The notes beneath the pieces are model-generated. The model was given only the letters and a program-made list of their open reading frames with translations, searched no databases and had not been told where the DNA came from. A DNA stretch of 34,710 bases from positions 1 through 34,710 of the IMG/VR virus record IMGVR_UViG_3300034072_000067; one strand, given 5' to 3'. How positions within the stretch are numbered: position 1 is the first letter of the stretch; every line of letters starts with the position of its first letter. This DNA comes from a virus. A program made the position numbers and the translations under genes. Shown in pieces: positions 7,884-15,202 of the stretch.

Positions 7884-8110
7884 CAGAGTTTGTAGGCAAC
7901 AACCGAACCAGATGCAAGGTCGATGCTGGTAAACACGCCTTCCAGTTCGCAGCTTGCGTTCAGCGTCACACTGGTCAGCGCATTGCCCGTGTAGTCCTGC
8001 GCAGTCAGCGCCGCAATTACGGTGTTCTCAAGTGCCACAATCTTGCCGAAGCGGCCAGTGTGCTCAGCTTGATCGTTGATGTATTCAGCGGCGGGGTACT
8101 TGTAACTCAT
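7883..8110 (-). CDS. Small conserved structural-region protein, unknown function
   Basis: A 75-residue protein. The second half (LENTVIAALTAQDYTG, then SCELEGVFTSIDLASGSVVAYKL) resembles a very common type of small phage protein in head or neck clusters that ends in 'GxFTxIxLxSGxVIAY'. Its role is unknown to me; a decoration or fibre role is possible. An AGGAG ribosome binding site lies 9 bases before the ATG, and the stop overlaps the next start by one base. Confidence 0.65.
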   Translation of the reverse strand: MSYKYPAAEYINDQAEHTGRFGKIVALENTVIAALTAQDYTGNALTSVTLNASCELEGVFTSIDLASGSVVAYKL

Positions 8111-8112
8111 GT

Positions 8113-8676
8113 TCAGCTCCTGCGGATTGAGAAGTTTCCAGGTCCACTAATTCTAAGCCCTGTCAGGTAACGCTCCATCAAGGGCGGCACCTTATCGGCG
8201 CCGACAGCGCCATAGCCAAGATTAGGCGTCACGTCAAGGCTGCCGATCTTGACGTTCTTGTAGTCCTCAAGCCCGCTAAGCCCTAACGCGCTGGTGTTGT
8301 TGTGCAAGAACACCGCCAACACGACCTGTGCGTATTTGATTTGCGTCGGAATCTCGGTATCGGTGAAATAGTCCGTCGTGATACGGAACGGGAACCCTAC
8401 GGCGTAAGTGTTGATGTAGGTATCAGGCTTGCGCACGCCCGTACGCGGCCACTGCAACGCCTGCGTATCGGTTGCCCTTGCGCCTAAATACCGTTCACGG
8501 TCTAGCCGTTGCGTCGCCGTAAACAAAGCACGGTTGCGGCTATCGGTGTTGCCACTGCCCCAGTGCTGAACATCTGCATCTTGGACAAAGCCATCAATAA
8601 TGGCAGTCGCTTCTGCAAGCGTCACATAAGTATTGGCCGCGGCGCCACCAACGGTTGCATCAAGGACAATCGCCAT
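8113..8676 (-). CDS. Head-tail adaptor protein (DnaT-like / gp6-type connector)
   Basis: A 187-residue protein. The N-terminus contains NTYVTLAEATAIID, the typical opening of the so-called DnaT-like phage adaptor family, followed by RALFTATQRLDRERYLGAR and QALQWPRTG. This pattern is found in the ring of adaptor proteins that docks on the portal. The name DnaT-like reflects an old database label and does not imply DNA replication. It lies downstream of the capsid gene and before other connectors. The start is inside the end of the 53-residue upstream ORF. Confidence 0.75.
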   Translation of the reverse strand: MAIVLDATVGGAAANTYVTLAEATAIIDGFVQDADVQHWGSGNTDSRNRALFTATQRLDRERYLGARATDTQALQWPRTGVRKPDTYINTYAVGFPFRITTDYFTDTEIPTQIKYAQVVLAVFLHNNTSALGLSGLEDYKNVKIGSLDVTPNLGYGAVGADKVPPLMERYLTGLRISGPGNFSIRRS

Positions 8677-8821
8677 CAGCCTGCTCCAGCTTGGGCTTTA
8701 CAGTCCGCCGCCGTTTCGGCTTTGGTTCTTCCTGAATTGTAAGCTCTGGCATAGAAATAGAGGCCACCTCCGAAGAGGCAGCCTCACGTTCACGCAGTCG
8801 CCGGAAAGCGAACAGACCCAT
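8660..8821 (-). CDS. Small basic protein (53 aa) between decoration and adaptor genes
   Basis: This short ORF fills the only gap between two structural genes. It starts with an ATG sharing a base with the preceding stop (TGATG) and ends 17 bases inside the next gene, the coupling style seen throughout this operon. The product begins MGLFAFRRLRERE, has an acidic/Ser middle and a very basic segment EPKPKRRRTVKPKLEQ. No family recognised. Small lysine/arginine-rich proteins in this position may bind DNA or capsid, but that is speculation. Confidence 0.6.
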   Translation of the reverse strand: MGLFAFRRLREREAASSEVASISMPELTIQEEPKPKRRRTVKPKLEQADGDCP

Positions 8822-9222
8822 CAGACGCGCTTGAGCAGCACGGTCAGGATCACACCAGCTAGAGCGGTGGTGGTGCCGGTGACATCCAGAGACAGGCGAT
8901 CGCCAGCCTCAAGGGTCAGATTGGCGGTGGTCGCGGTCAACGCAGGGGTCTGCTCAGTAAGAGCAGTGCCCTTGAAGTCGATCTTGGTGTCGCCCAGCAG
9001 GTCATCACCAGCAGTTGCGGCTTCGGTGCCTTGGCAACGACGAATCGTGCCAGAAACAGCGGAGCCATCAGTGCCAGCGGTGACATGGACTTCACGCACT
9101 GCAACCACTTCGCAATCAACAGGAGCGGTCCAGAACTGCACATCAGCAACAGTGCCGCTGATGTAGTGGGTGGCAGTCAGGTACTGCTCGGTACTCAGTT
9201 CAAACTGGGAAGGTTGTGCCAT
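8821..9222 (-). CDS. Probable capsid decoration/auxiliary head protein
   Basis: A 133-residue Thr/Ala/Val-rich protein directly downstream of the major capsid gene. It shows a beta-strand pattern (VDCEVVAVREVHVTAG, and LTLEAGDRLSLDV near the end). Decoration proteins are often encoded beside the major capsid gene and have this size and composition. I do not recognise a specific family. A GAGGT ribosome binding site lies about 10 bases before the ATG, a better signal than most genes here have, which fits high expression. Confidence 0.5.
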   Translation of the reverse strand: MAQPSQFELSTEQYLTATHYISGTVADVQFWTAPVDCEVVAVREVHVTAGTDGSAVSGTIRRCQGTEAATAGDDLLGDTKIDFKGTALTEQTPALTATTANLTLEAGDRLSLDVTGTTTALAGVILTVLLKRV

Positions 9223-9233
9223 GATCAGTTACC

Positions 9234-10256
9234 TCAATCCATATTGGACAGGTTAGTGGCGCGCACGATGCCGAGGTTTTTCAGCTCGTACACCTTCGAC
9301 CAGTTGCCAACCGTTTCGAGCTGAGCACGAGTCGGATTAGCGGTGGTCACTGCCCACTTGGCACCAACAGGGTGGTAGCAGTAGTGCAGGTCGATCGACA
9401 TGGCATCGCTCTTGGCGAGGATGTCACGATCGGTTTCGGTCTGCATTGCCATCTGCTCACCAGAGGCAACAGCGCCAGCGGTGAAGAAGTAGGTGGCGTA
9501 CTCGGTATTGGAACCACTCTCAGCGGTTTGCACGTCATCAGAGACGATCACGCGCAGACCCATGAAAGTAGGAACTGCAACCGAACCAAAGGCAGTAGCG
9601 GTCGAACCTTGCGATGCGCTGGTGTCAGCGGCACCGGTGTTGTCGTAGATGTAGTCGATCGCTTTGCGCTCAACAAGGTCGTAGTAGACCTTGCTGTGGC
9701 AGCACATAGCGGTCAGCTTGTCACCTTGATCACCCAGCAGTGCGCGAGCCTCTGCAACGTGGCGGGGGCTAAGCACAGTGGGGCTATCGCCAGACCCACC
9801 GTCGATGGTCAGGTCGAAGAAAGCAGCGCTGCTAGTGGTGGTGTTGACAGAGCCAAACACGCCGCCAAGGCAGGACAGCAGGTCCTTCTGACGCTGGTTA
9901 GCAACGTAGTCAGCGATCTTGGCGCCAATGGCAGCCATCGGGTCGGCACCAGCAGCCAGAGCTGCCAGATCACGAGCCTCGAAAGCACGACCACGGTGCA
10001 GGATCACGCCAACTTGCTTATCAGCAGTGATTTTGCCGGGGGTCAGCGAAGAGCTGTCAGACAGCACCTCGAAGTCGCCAGACAGGTTGGCCTTCCAGAA
10101 AGGCACGTTGATAAAATCACCACCCTCAGCAGCATTTAGCTCCGCCATGGGCTGCACCACGCCGCTAGCCAAAAAGGCATCACGCTGCGTGGTTTGCTCA
10201 ATGACGTAAGGCGTAAATACCTCGGGGATGATGATGTCAGAGCGAAGAGTCGCCAT
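9234..10256 (-). CDS. Major capsid protein (HK97 fold)
   Basis: A 340-residue protein starting MATLRSDIIIPEVFTPYVIE, with GGDFINVPFWKANLSGD near residue 64 and a HRGRAFEARDLAALAAGADPM segment. These resemble the major capsid group whose members begin with 'IIPEVF' and carry a 'PFW' block. It follows the scaffold gene and precedes the head-tail genes, the standard order. AGGA lies about 8 bases before the ATG. No N-terminal cleavage domain is apparent, since a separate scaffold is encoded. The intergenic stretch before it (10257-10327) shows nothing further. Confidence 0.88.
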   Translation of the reverse strand: MATLRSDIIIPEVFTPYVIEQTTQRDAFLASGVVQPMAELNAAEGGDFINVPFWKANLSGDFEVLSDSSSLTPGKITADKQVGVILHRGRAFEARDLAALAAGADPMAAIGAKIADYVANQRQKDLLSCLGGVFGSVNTTTSSAAFFDLTIDGGSGDSPTVLSPRHVAEARALLGDQGDKLTAMCCHSKVYYDLVERKAIDYIYDNTGAADTSASQGSTATAFGSVAVPTFMGLRVIVSDDVQTAESGSNTEYATYFFTAGAVASGEQMAMQTETDRDILAKSDAMSIDLHYCYHPVGAKWAVTTANPTRAQLETVGNWSKVYELKNLGIVRATNLSNMD

Positions 10257-10327
10257 GAGTCATCCTCAGAATTGGTTTACGGTGTGGGCGCAGCCCTAAA
10301 TCACCAGCGCAGCCGGTTGGCAATAGC

Positions 10328-11008
10328 TTAACGGTTCGCCATTGCTTTCATCCGATCATACATGTCACGGTCTGTTCTAAACAGACGTGCTTGCTCAGTC
10401 AGATTGAATGTTTCCTTGTTGAACGGATTGGTCATACCGGGCGGAATGCTGTTGCTGGTAACACCAGCAGCCGGCGCACCACTGCCTTGCGGCTTGGGTT
10501 GCTTTTGCATCCAGCTAGGCAGCGTCTGCTTAGCCCATTCGCTAACAGGTGTGCGCTGGTAGCCGTCAACAACAACCACGGTGCCATCAGCTTCGCGCTC
10601 GATCTTGTCGGCACTCAGTTTGGTCTTGAGCACCATATCAGGATCGTGCACAATGTCAGCCAATGCCGTGACCGCTGGCGTAATCAGCTCTAGCTCTCGG
10701 ACACGGGCTTCAAGGTCGCTGATGCGCTGGTCCTTTTCTGCCGTCGCCTCACGGAACTGCTGCTCCAAAGCCTGTCTGGCTTCGGTGTATTTGCCTTGGG
10801 ATTCAAGCTGCTGCTGCTCGTAATTGCGCTTGAACTCAAGCAGTTCTTCAACATTGACACCATCAGGCAACTTCTTTGACTTGGCTTGCCGTAGCTCAGC
10901 GATTAGTTCTTGATTTTTGCGCTCAAGTGCCTCGACGCTGCGCTGCAACGCTTCGGTATTTTCAACCCCAGTAGCCGCAAGCTCCTGAGTTTGTGTTTCG
11001 TCAGACAT
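10328..11008 (-). CDS. Capsid scaffold protein
   Basis: A 226-residue, highly charged protein. Residues about 15-115 form a long predicted coiled coil (for example ALERKNQELIAELRQAKSK and REATAEKDQRISDLEARVRE). A C-terminal region FNKETFNLTEQARLFRTDRD resembles the capsid-binding helices of phage scaffolds. It immediately precedes the capsid gene. A sigma-70-like promoter (11038-11066) and a small hairpin just before the ATG may control its expression. Scaffolds guide procapsid assembly and leave before packaging. Confidence 0.8.
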   Translation of the reverse strand: MSDETQTQELAATGVENTEALQRSVEALERKNQELIAELRQAKSKKLPDGVNVEELLEFKRNYEQQQLESQGKYTEARQALEQQFREATAEKDQRISDLEARVRELELITPAVTALADIVHDPDMVLKTKLSADKIEREADGTVVVVDGYQRTPVSEWAKQTLPSWMQKQPKPQGSGAPAAGVTSNSIPPGMTNPFNKETFNLTEQARLFRTDRDMYDRMKAMANR

Positions 11009-11011
11009 GGA

Positions 11012-11026
11012 TAAGCCGCAGGCTTA
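11012..11026 (-). promoter_or_regulatory. Small hairpin directly upstream of the scaffold start codon
   Basis: On the minus strand TAAGCC, a 3-base loop TGC and GGCTTA form a perfect 6-bp hairpin ending three bases before the scaffold ATG. It occupies the position where a ribosome binding site would sit, and none is visible. It could modulate translation of scaffold, but chance is possible for such a short stem. Confidence 0.4.
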
Positions 11027-11037
11027 ATTACGCTGTC

Positions 11038-11066
11038 ATCGTAACGGCGCGGCACGATCGTGTCAA
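11038..11066 (-). promoter_or_regulatory. Sigma-70-type promoter for scaffold and capsid genes
   Basis: On the minus strand there is a perfect -35 TTGACA (11066-11061), a 17-base spacer, and a -10 TACGAT (11043-11038, 4 of 6 matches). Transcription would start near 11031 and run into the scaffold gene at 11008. The -35 overlaps the first codons of the opposite-strand gene at 11060. Confidence 0.65.
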
Positions 11067-11287
11067 AGCGTGAATGGGATACGCCTGTCCGTCAGCCGTG
11101 GAATCCGCTCATCAAGCAATGCCTTGATGCGGTAGATCGGCATGAGCATCTGTATCGCACCACTGGCAATGGCTGGCACGCTGCCAAAGCTCAGGATCTG
11201 CGGTGGTACATAGCTGAGCTGAAAACGTGGATTCACGCGCAGGAGCGTGTCACCACTTCGTCTTGCTTGACCACCACGCAGCACTGA
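11060..11287 (+). CDS. Small opposite-strand protein, unknown function
   Basis: A 75-residue ORF on the plus strand inside the leftward structural operon. It starts with GTG, since no ATG is available and a TAA stop lies 18 bases before it. The product looks like a real protein: MSKREWDTPVRQPWNPL, then CLDAVDRHEHLYRTTGNGWH and LRWYIAELKTWIH, with five tryptophans in 75 residues. The minus strand has no convincing gene here and would otherwise leave a 240-base gap. It converges with the gene at 11250-11522 and overlaps its end by 38 bases. No family recognised and no ribosome binding site seen. Confidence 0.6.
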   Translation: MSKREWDTPVRQPWNPLIKQCLDAVDRHEHLYRTTGNGWHAAKAQDLRWYIAELKTWIHAQERVTTSSCLTTTQH

Positions 11288-11522
11288 GTTTACCTTTAGC
11301 GATGTTGGCCGCGTGCCGAGCTTTAAACGATGCCCTTCTGGCTTTGTCCGCTGCTGATTCTCCTTTTCGTGCTGGTGAGCCAGATACGCCTTGCTGACCG
11401 AATCTGATCAGCTTGACGGTATCACCCTCCTTGGCGAGCACCGCATGGGATTTTGTCGGATGCTTCGGCGTCCGCTTCGGCTTGTTGTAGCCGTCAAACT
11501 GCTCGCCGCGGTAGGTGATCAT
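11250..11522 (-). CDS. Conserved phage protein (DUF6321-like), unknown function
   Basis: A 90-residue basic protein. The pattern GYNKPKRTPKHPTKSHAVLA, then VKLIRFGQQG, and KARRASFKARHAANIAKGK followed by AAWWSSKTKW resembles a small conserved protein family of marine and freshwater phages, which I recall as DUF6321. Its function is unknown; the strong positive charge suggests nucleic-acid contact. The ATG overlaps the preceding stop by four bases (ATGA). Confidence 0.75.
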   Translation of the reverse strand: MITYRGEQFDGYNKPKRTPKHPTKSHAVLAKEGDTVKLIRFGQQGVSGSPARKGESAADKARRASFKARHAANIAKGKLSAAWWSSKTKW

Positions 11523-11740
11523 CGCTTTGGTGCCCGCTTCAGTTCTGACCGTTTCTTGATGACCGAATTACCAGTTGACTCAGACTTGATCCGCACGATC
11601 GGATCGTCCATGCTGCCAACGCGGGTGACGCTACCACCGCCCTGCGTGGGTATGGTCGCCCGCTCGCCGCCAATGCTGGTGATAACGCCAAAGGTGCGGG
11701 TGCCTTGGTAGTTCCAGCTAACCCGGTCGCCGCGTTTCAT
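11519..11740 (-). CDS. Small tudor-like protein (DUF2945/HVA1 type)
   Basis: A 73-residue protein starting MKRGDRVSWNYQGTRTFGVI, with a second part MDDPIVRIKSESTGNSVIKK. GDxVSW followed by G-x-V and a DNPxxxV-type strand is the pattern of the HVA1/DUF2945 tudor-like domain. An ideal ribosome binding site, AAAGGAGG, lies about 10 bases before the ATG and is inside the preceding 22-residue ORF. Function in the phage is unknown. Confidence 0.65.
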   Translation of the reverse strand: MKRGDRVSWNYQGTRTFGVITSIGGERATIPTQGGGSVTRVGSMDDPIVRIKSESTGNSVIKKRSELKRAPKR

Positions 11741-11805
11741 TTCTTTTTGCCTCCTTTCTTGGGCATGGGCTTTTGAGGCTTAGCAGGTCCGGTGTACTTA
11801 GGCAT
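11737..11805 (-). CDS. Very short basic peptide (22 aa)
   Basis: An ATG four bases after the preceding stop opens a 22-codon ORF that is almost entirely Lys, Pro and Gly, including PKYTGPAKPQKPMPKKGG. Its stop overlaps the next ATG (ATGA), and it carries the next gene's ribosome binding site. It may be a real micro-protein or a leader for coupled translation. Confidence 0.4.
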   Translation of the reverse strand: MPKYTGPAKPQKPMPKKGGKKK

Positions 11806-11809
11806 GGCT

Positions 11810-11953
11810 TTAGCGCTTGGGTTTACGTTTGCGGCTTTTGCCGGCTTTTGCGTACGCGATTGCTGCCGCCTGAGCTGGTGTCTTGCCTGCCTTGATCTCG
11901 CGCCGGATGTTTTCGGAGATCACCTCTTGAGACTTACCGCGCTTTAGGGGCAC
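11810..11953 (-). CDS. Small basic phage protein of the 'PLKRGKSxxxISxNI' type (47 aa)
   Basis: A GTG-started ORF overlapping the end of the head-morphogenesis gene by 20 bases. The product begins MPLKRGKSQEVISENIRREI, followed by KAGKTPAQAAAIAYAKAGKS and a basic tail. This is a short protein type found widely in phage genomes, usually near structural genes, with no assigned function known to me. The pattern match makes it more than a chance ORF. Confidence 0.7.
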   Translation of the reverse strand: MPLKRGKSQEVISENIRREIKAGKTPAQAAAIAYAKAGKSRKRKPKR

Positions 11954-13133
11954 CGTATCGAGCACGCAACTGATCCAAGGTTAGCTCTGACCCGTCGTCG
12001 CGGACCAGCTTGGCGATGGCAGCTTTGGGTCCATATTTAGCCGACAGCCGATCGAAGTAAGCAACCTTGCTGGCGCCTAACGCTTTGGCTTTGACTGGCA
12101 GTGGTTGCTTTGCAAGCCACTCGCCGTAAGATTGATCTGCAGGCACCTGTCCCGCAGCACTGGCACGGGTGCCTGTTGGTGGCGGTGTAAAGCCCAGCTC
12201 GTCGTAGTCGATCACCGGCACTGTCGTCGAGCGGCAGTTGAAATGTTGCGGCGGAGTTGGACCTTTGCCGTATTCAAACTCTCGACCATCCAATGCACGA
12301 CAAATGCTGCTGGTGCGGGTATCCAGTGTTGCCACATAGCGATACTTCTTTGTAATGTCTTGATTAGCTTCATAAACCTGCTGGCTGGCGGTATTTGCCA
12401 CTTGGTTGACGCTAGTGCGGATCAGCGTCAGCACCTGATTGTCTGCTACTGCCGTTGCCTGTCCGCCTGCTGCGATGAGTTGCGGCACCGTGCGCGCTTC
12501 TTCGCCGAACTGCAATCTGCCGATCAACCGCCTAGCGATTTCTGACGTCGGCTCGCCGGTAAGGAGTCCTTGCCTTACTACTTGCGAAAACCGCTCAGCT
12601 TGATCGACGGCAATGCCTCGAAATGCCTTTGCGACCACCTCGCCATTTGGCAGCGTAATAGTCGCACCTTGGGCAGCGGTCAGCGAAAACGTAGTCGGGG
12701 CGCCCTGTACAGCAGCAAAAAGGTCATCAGAAAGTGCGACCACGTTGAGCTGCGTCGGGTCGGTTGTAACCACCGACTGCGCAAACTGCGGGCTGATTTC
12801 AACGGTGCGCACTGCATCACGAGCACCGGCAGGTAGCGCGCGTGCTAACTGATCGGTGACAAACTCCGACTGCAACTGCGCGATGCCTTGCAGCTCTAGC
12901 GCGGTCAGCTCAGTCGCATCACCTGCCCAAGTAGCAAGGCTGTCTTTCAGTTGCGCCAAGATCGCGCGTAGTCTGGCCGCCTTGACTGGTGCCGCCAGCT
13001 CATCAATGACCCGCAACTGGTTGACGCTATCAATGATGATGTCGTTGTAAGCATTGATGATCCGCCGCGCGACGCTGTTGCTGTAGCGGTTCAGGTCAAT
13101 CGCATTGCGGTATAGCGCCTCTGGTGTGCTCAT
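11934..13133 (-). CDS. Minor head protein, SPP1 gp7/Mu F-like
   Basis: A 399-residue protein placed directly after the portal cluster. The C-terminal half carries the conserved core of the SPP1 gp7 (Phage_Mu_F) family: YVATLDTRTSSICRALDGRE, then PPQHFNCRSTTVPVI. These proteins bind the portal and are thought to act during capsid assembly and DNA exit. The ATG overlaps the preceding stop by four bases. The N-terminal 230 residues are helical and less conserved. Confidence 0.87.
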   Translation of the reverse strand: MSTPEALYRNAIDLNRYSNSVARRIINAYNDIIIDSVNQLRVIDELAAPVKAARLRAILAQLKDSLATWAGDATELTALELQGIAQLQSEFVTDQLARALPAGARDAVRTVEISPQFAQSVVTTDPTQLNVVALSDDLFAAVQGAPTTFSLTAAQGATITLPNGEVVAKAFRGIAVDQAERFSQVVRQGLLTGEPTSEIARRLIGRLQFGEEARTVPQLIAAGGQATAVADNQVLTLIRTSVNQVANTASQQVYEANQDITKKYRYVATLDTRTSSICRALDGREFEYGKGPTPPQHFNCRSTTVPVIDYDELGFTPPPTGTRASAAGQVPADQSYGEWLAKQPLPVKAKALGASKVAYFDRLSAKYGPKAAIAKLVRDDGSELTLDQLRARYGAPKAR

Positions 13134-13450
13134 GAAAGGATGCCAAGCTGCTCTGGTTTGTACTGCGATCTGATGCTGACGTTGGCGCCACGGGTCAATG
13201 CTGTACGTACAACAGCCGCAAATGCGTCATAGCCGTTCTGCCCATCTTCAAGTAGCACGATCTCGTCCACTTCGTCAGCTTTGCCCTGTTTGTACCACGT
13301 TGTGCGCACGATTGCCAGAATCTCATCCGGCAGTTTGCACATGGTGTAGTCAAGCTCCTGCCTGCGCGGCTTCTTCGGCTCCACTGCGATCATCACCGCT
13401 ACCAGCCAGTCTGTCAGCCAGTCCAGTAGACGGTAGATCCATGCCCGCAT
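13130..13450 (-). CDS. Hypothetical protein between portal and head-morphogenesis genes
   Basis: A 106-residue product if the ATG at 13450 is used. The N-terminus MRAWIYRLLDWLTDWLVAVM is a Trp-rich amphipathic or membrane-associated helix; the remainder includes CKLPDEILAIVRTTW and VLLEDGQNGYDAFAAVVRTA. This start overlaps the portal gene by 101 bases. A shorter form could start at the ATG at 13342, just after the portal stop (AGGAG lies 12 bases upstream). I cannot decide between them. No family recognised. Confidence 0.55.
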   Translation of the reverse strand: MRAWIYRLLDWLTDWLVAVMIAVEPKKPRRQELDYTMCKLPDEILAIVRTTWYKQGKADEVDEIVLLEDGQNGYDAFAAVVRTALTRGANVSIRSQYKPEQLGILS

Positions 13451-14795
13451 TGGAGGTCGCCTCAAGCTCTTCGTCTACATCAAAATTATCGCCAAGGACA
13501 TCGCCTTCGGCCAGCTCACGCAGCAGGGTTTCTTGGCTGATCGTGCCAGCGGTGTACAGCGACAGCAGGGCGGTAATGTCCTGCGGCTCAAGGCGTGCAC
13601 CAAGGAAATCGCGGTTGACGTAGCTGCTGCCGGCAGCGGTGGCATTGCCAAGGTACTGCGCATGGAACTGCAGGCTGTTGTCGATCATGTCCTGCATGTT
13701 TTGCGCGATCACCATCATGGTGCTGTCGCCTTGACTGCGGTCGATGCGCTTTGCCTCGGCGGTCTCGGCACTCAGCTTCTGACCTAGCACTGCCGATAAG
13801 CCCAGCTCGTTGATCTGCATGGCAAGCTGCTCTAGGCGCTTGAACTGCGCCTCAAAGCTGCGACCCGCTGGCTCGATGTATTCAGCACGCCCTTCGGCTG
13901 GAAATGCGATCGCCTCACCGGGTCCGGCTGATACTTCTTCAGCAGCAGACGGGAATCCATAAAACGCCAGCATCGGCACGGCGCTGATGTGCAGTTGGTT
14001 ATCAAGGTCCGACTGCACCTGATAGGTCTTTAGGTTCAGCTCTGCGATGTCTTCCAGCGGTGGGCGTGACTCCATAAACGCGCTGCGTTGCGCGTAGGCA
14101 ATGCTGAACGGGATCTCGCTAAGGCTCGTGCGGCCTTCATCGACGATGGTGTATTCGCCGCTGTCATTTTTGCGGTGGATGCGGTATTCACCTGGCGTCA
14201 GCACACGCACTTGCTCGACTGCCTTCTCGCCAAACTCACCATCAGGCACGGTGACAACTTCGCTAAGCCTTAGCTGCGTTAGGACCTGTTTGCCCTCTTG
14301 CTGCTCAGTACGCCAGCCAAGGATCTGACGCGGCGTATAGGTCACCCAATAAGGTCTACCCCCATCAGCAGGCGCATCCACCAAAGTACCAATGTGGCCA
14401 TAACGGACCATCTTGCGGGCTGCTTCATAGGTCCAGACGTTGAGGTCATTGCCTTGCAGGTCTACATCAAACAGTTGCTCGCGGATGACATCAGCGGTGT
14501 CATCCAGCCTTACAGGCTTGCGGGTCAGCATGCCAGCCAACATGCGCTCTAGGCGGATGTAATACGGCGGGCAGACGCTACGTGCTAGGCGGTTGTCGTA
14601 GGACTCGTCCAGTTCGCGCGGCTCCTGCGGCAGGTAACGGCGATGCTTTTTGCGCATCCCGTAGGTGCCTTGCAACAGATCTTCGATCAGAACCCAATGC
14701 GGCTCTTGCGCATACCAACTGGTGTTGGGGTCGTTGACTTTGGTGACGGTGCGCTCTGCCAGCGGCCTGTCATAGAAGTTGTAACCGCTATACAC
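13350..14795 (-). CDS. Portal protein (DUF4055 type)
   Basis: A 481-residue protein with the DUF4055 portal pattern: an N-terminal GTYGMRKKHRRYLPQEPRE, then YYIRLERMLAGMLTRKPV, a central WVTYTPRQILGWR, and FEAQFKRLEQLAMQINELG followed by AEAKRIDRSQGDS. It forms the dodecameric ring through which DNA is packaged. The only in-frame start is a GTG at 14795, with a stop codon not far upstream. It is downstream of terminase, separated by two small ORFs. The Asp/Glu/Ala-rich last 40 residues overlap the following ORF. Confidence 0.88.
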   Translation of the reverse strand: MYSGYNFYDRPLAERTVTKVNDPNTSWYAQEPHWVLIEDLLQGTYGMRKKHRRYLPQEPRELDESYDNRLARSVCPPYYIRLERMLAGMLTRKPVRLDDTADVIREQLFDVDLQGNDLNVWTYEAARKMVRYGHIGTLVDAPADGGRPYWVTYTPRQILGWRTEQQEGKQVLTQLRLSEVVTVPDGEFGEKAVEQVRVLTPGEYRIHRKNDSGEYTIVDEGRTSLSEIPFSIAYAQRSAFMESRPPLEDIAELNLKTYQVQSDLDNQLHISAVPMLAFYGFPSAAEEVSAGPGEAIAFPAEGRAEYIEPAGRSFEAQFKRLEQLAMQINELGLSAVLGQKLSAETAEAKRIDRSQGDSTMMVIAQNMQDMIDNSLQFHAQYLGNATAAGSSYVNRDFLGARLEPQDITALLSLYTAGTISQETLLRELAEGDVLGDNFDVDEELEATSNAGMDLPSTGLADRLAGSGDDRSGAEEAAQAGA

Positions 14796-14819
14796 AGCGC
14801 ACCAATGCCGACAATGCCG

Positions 14820-14957
14820 TCAGTTTAGGCGCTGGCACGCTGGCTGATTCTGATGTGCTTCAGCAGCACGTTCGCGGCCTGCGTCAACGCCAGCGATGTA
14901 GACGCACAGCAGCAGCACGATAGCGGCTGCGCGGTTGATCCAAGGGTTGTTGATCAT
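14820..14957 (-). CDS. Small single-pass membrane protein (45 aa)
   Basis: This ORF starts three bases after the preceding stop codon's T and encodes 45 residues with one clear membrane helix (AAAIVLLLCVYIAGVDAG, about residues 10-27) followed by a charged/polar tail. It fills the space between the small gene at 14959 and the portal. A role in lysis or at the membrane is possible, but no family is recognised. Confidence 0.5.
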   Translation of the reverse strand: MINNPWINRAAAIVLLLCVYIAGVDAGRERAAEAHQNQPACQRLN

Positions 14958-14958
14958 C

Positions 14959-15132
14959 TCACTCGTTGATAAAGGCTTGAACTTGGCGACGGTCGTACCA
15001 CAAGGTGCCGTTGCCAGATTTTTCGACGATCAGCAGGCTGCCCCAGAAATTGACAAACTCGTCAAGGGTGTAGCCAGCTTTTTCGAGCGTGTAGAGGATG
15101 TCGGCGGTGAGGTGTGCGGGACTGGTTGCCAT
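14959..15132 (-). CDS. Small hypothetical protein (57 aa)
   Basis: The ORF is open from 15168, but I prefer the ATG at 15132 because the predicted promoter -10 and transcription start lie between the two starts. The product reads MATSPAHLTADILYTLEKAG, then VNFWGSLLIVEKSGNGTLWY. It may be a small winged or wHTH-like fold, but I see no diagnostic motif. Confidence 0.55.
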   Translation of the reverse strand: MATSPAHLTADILYTLEKAGYTLDEFVNFWGSLLIVEKSGNGTLWYDRRQVQAFINE

Positions 15133-15158
15133 GGGTGAAATCCGTTTGGGATGACCTA

Positions 15159-15187
15159 AGTATGGCACCCTATGCCGCCGTGGTCAA
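15159..15187 (-). promoter_or_regulatory. Sigma-70-type promoter upstream of the portal group
   Basis: Minus strand: -35 TTGACC (15187-15182), a 17-base spacer, and -10 CATACT (15164-15159). It lies in the only noncoding gap (15169-15202) between terminase and the portal group and would start transcription near 15152, just before the ATG at 15132. Confidence 0.55.
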
Positions 15188-15202
15188 CCCCCGTTACACT
15201 TG

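Noticed and set aside
9372-10139. Long plus-strand ORF opposite the capsid gene
   Set aside because: Its sequence is the low-complexity shadow of the capsid codons (rich in Gly, Val, Ser and His), with no recognisable domain.
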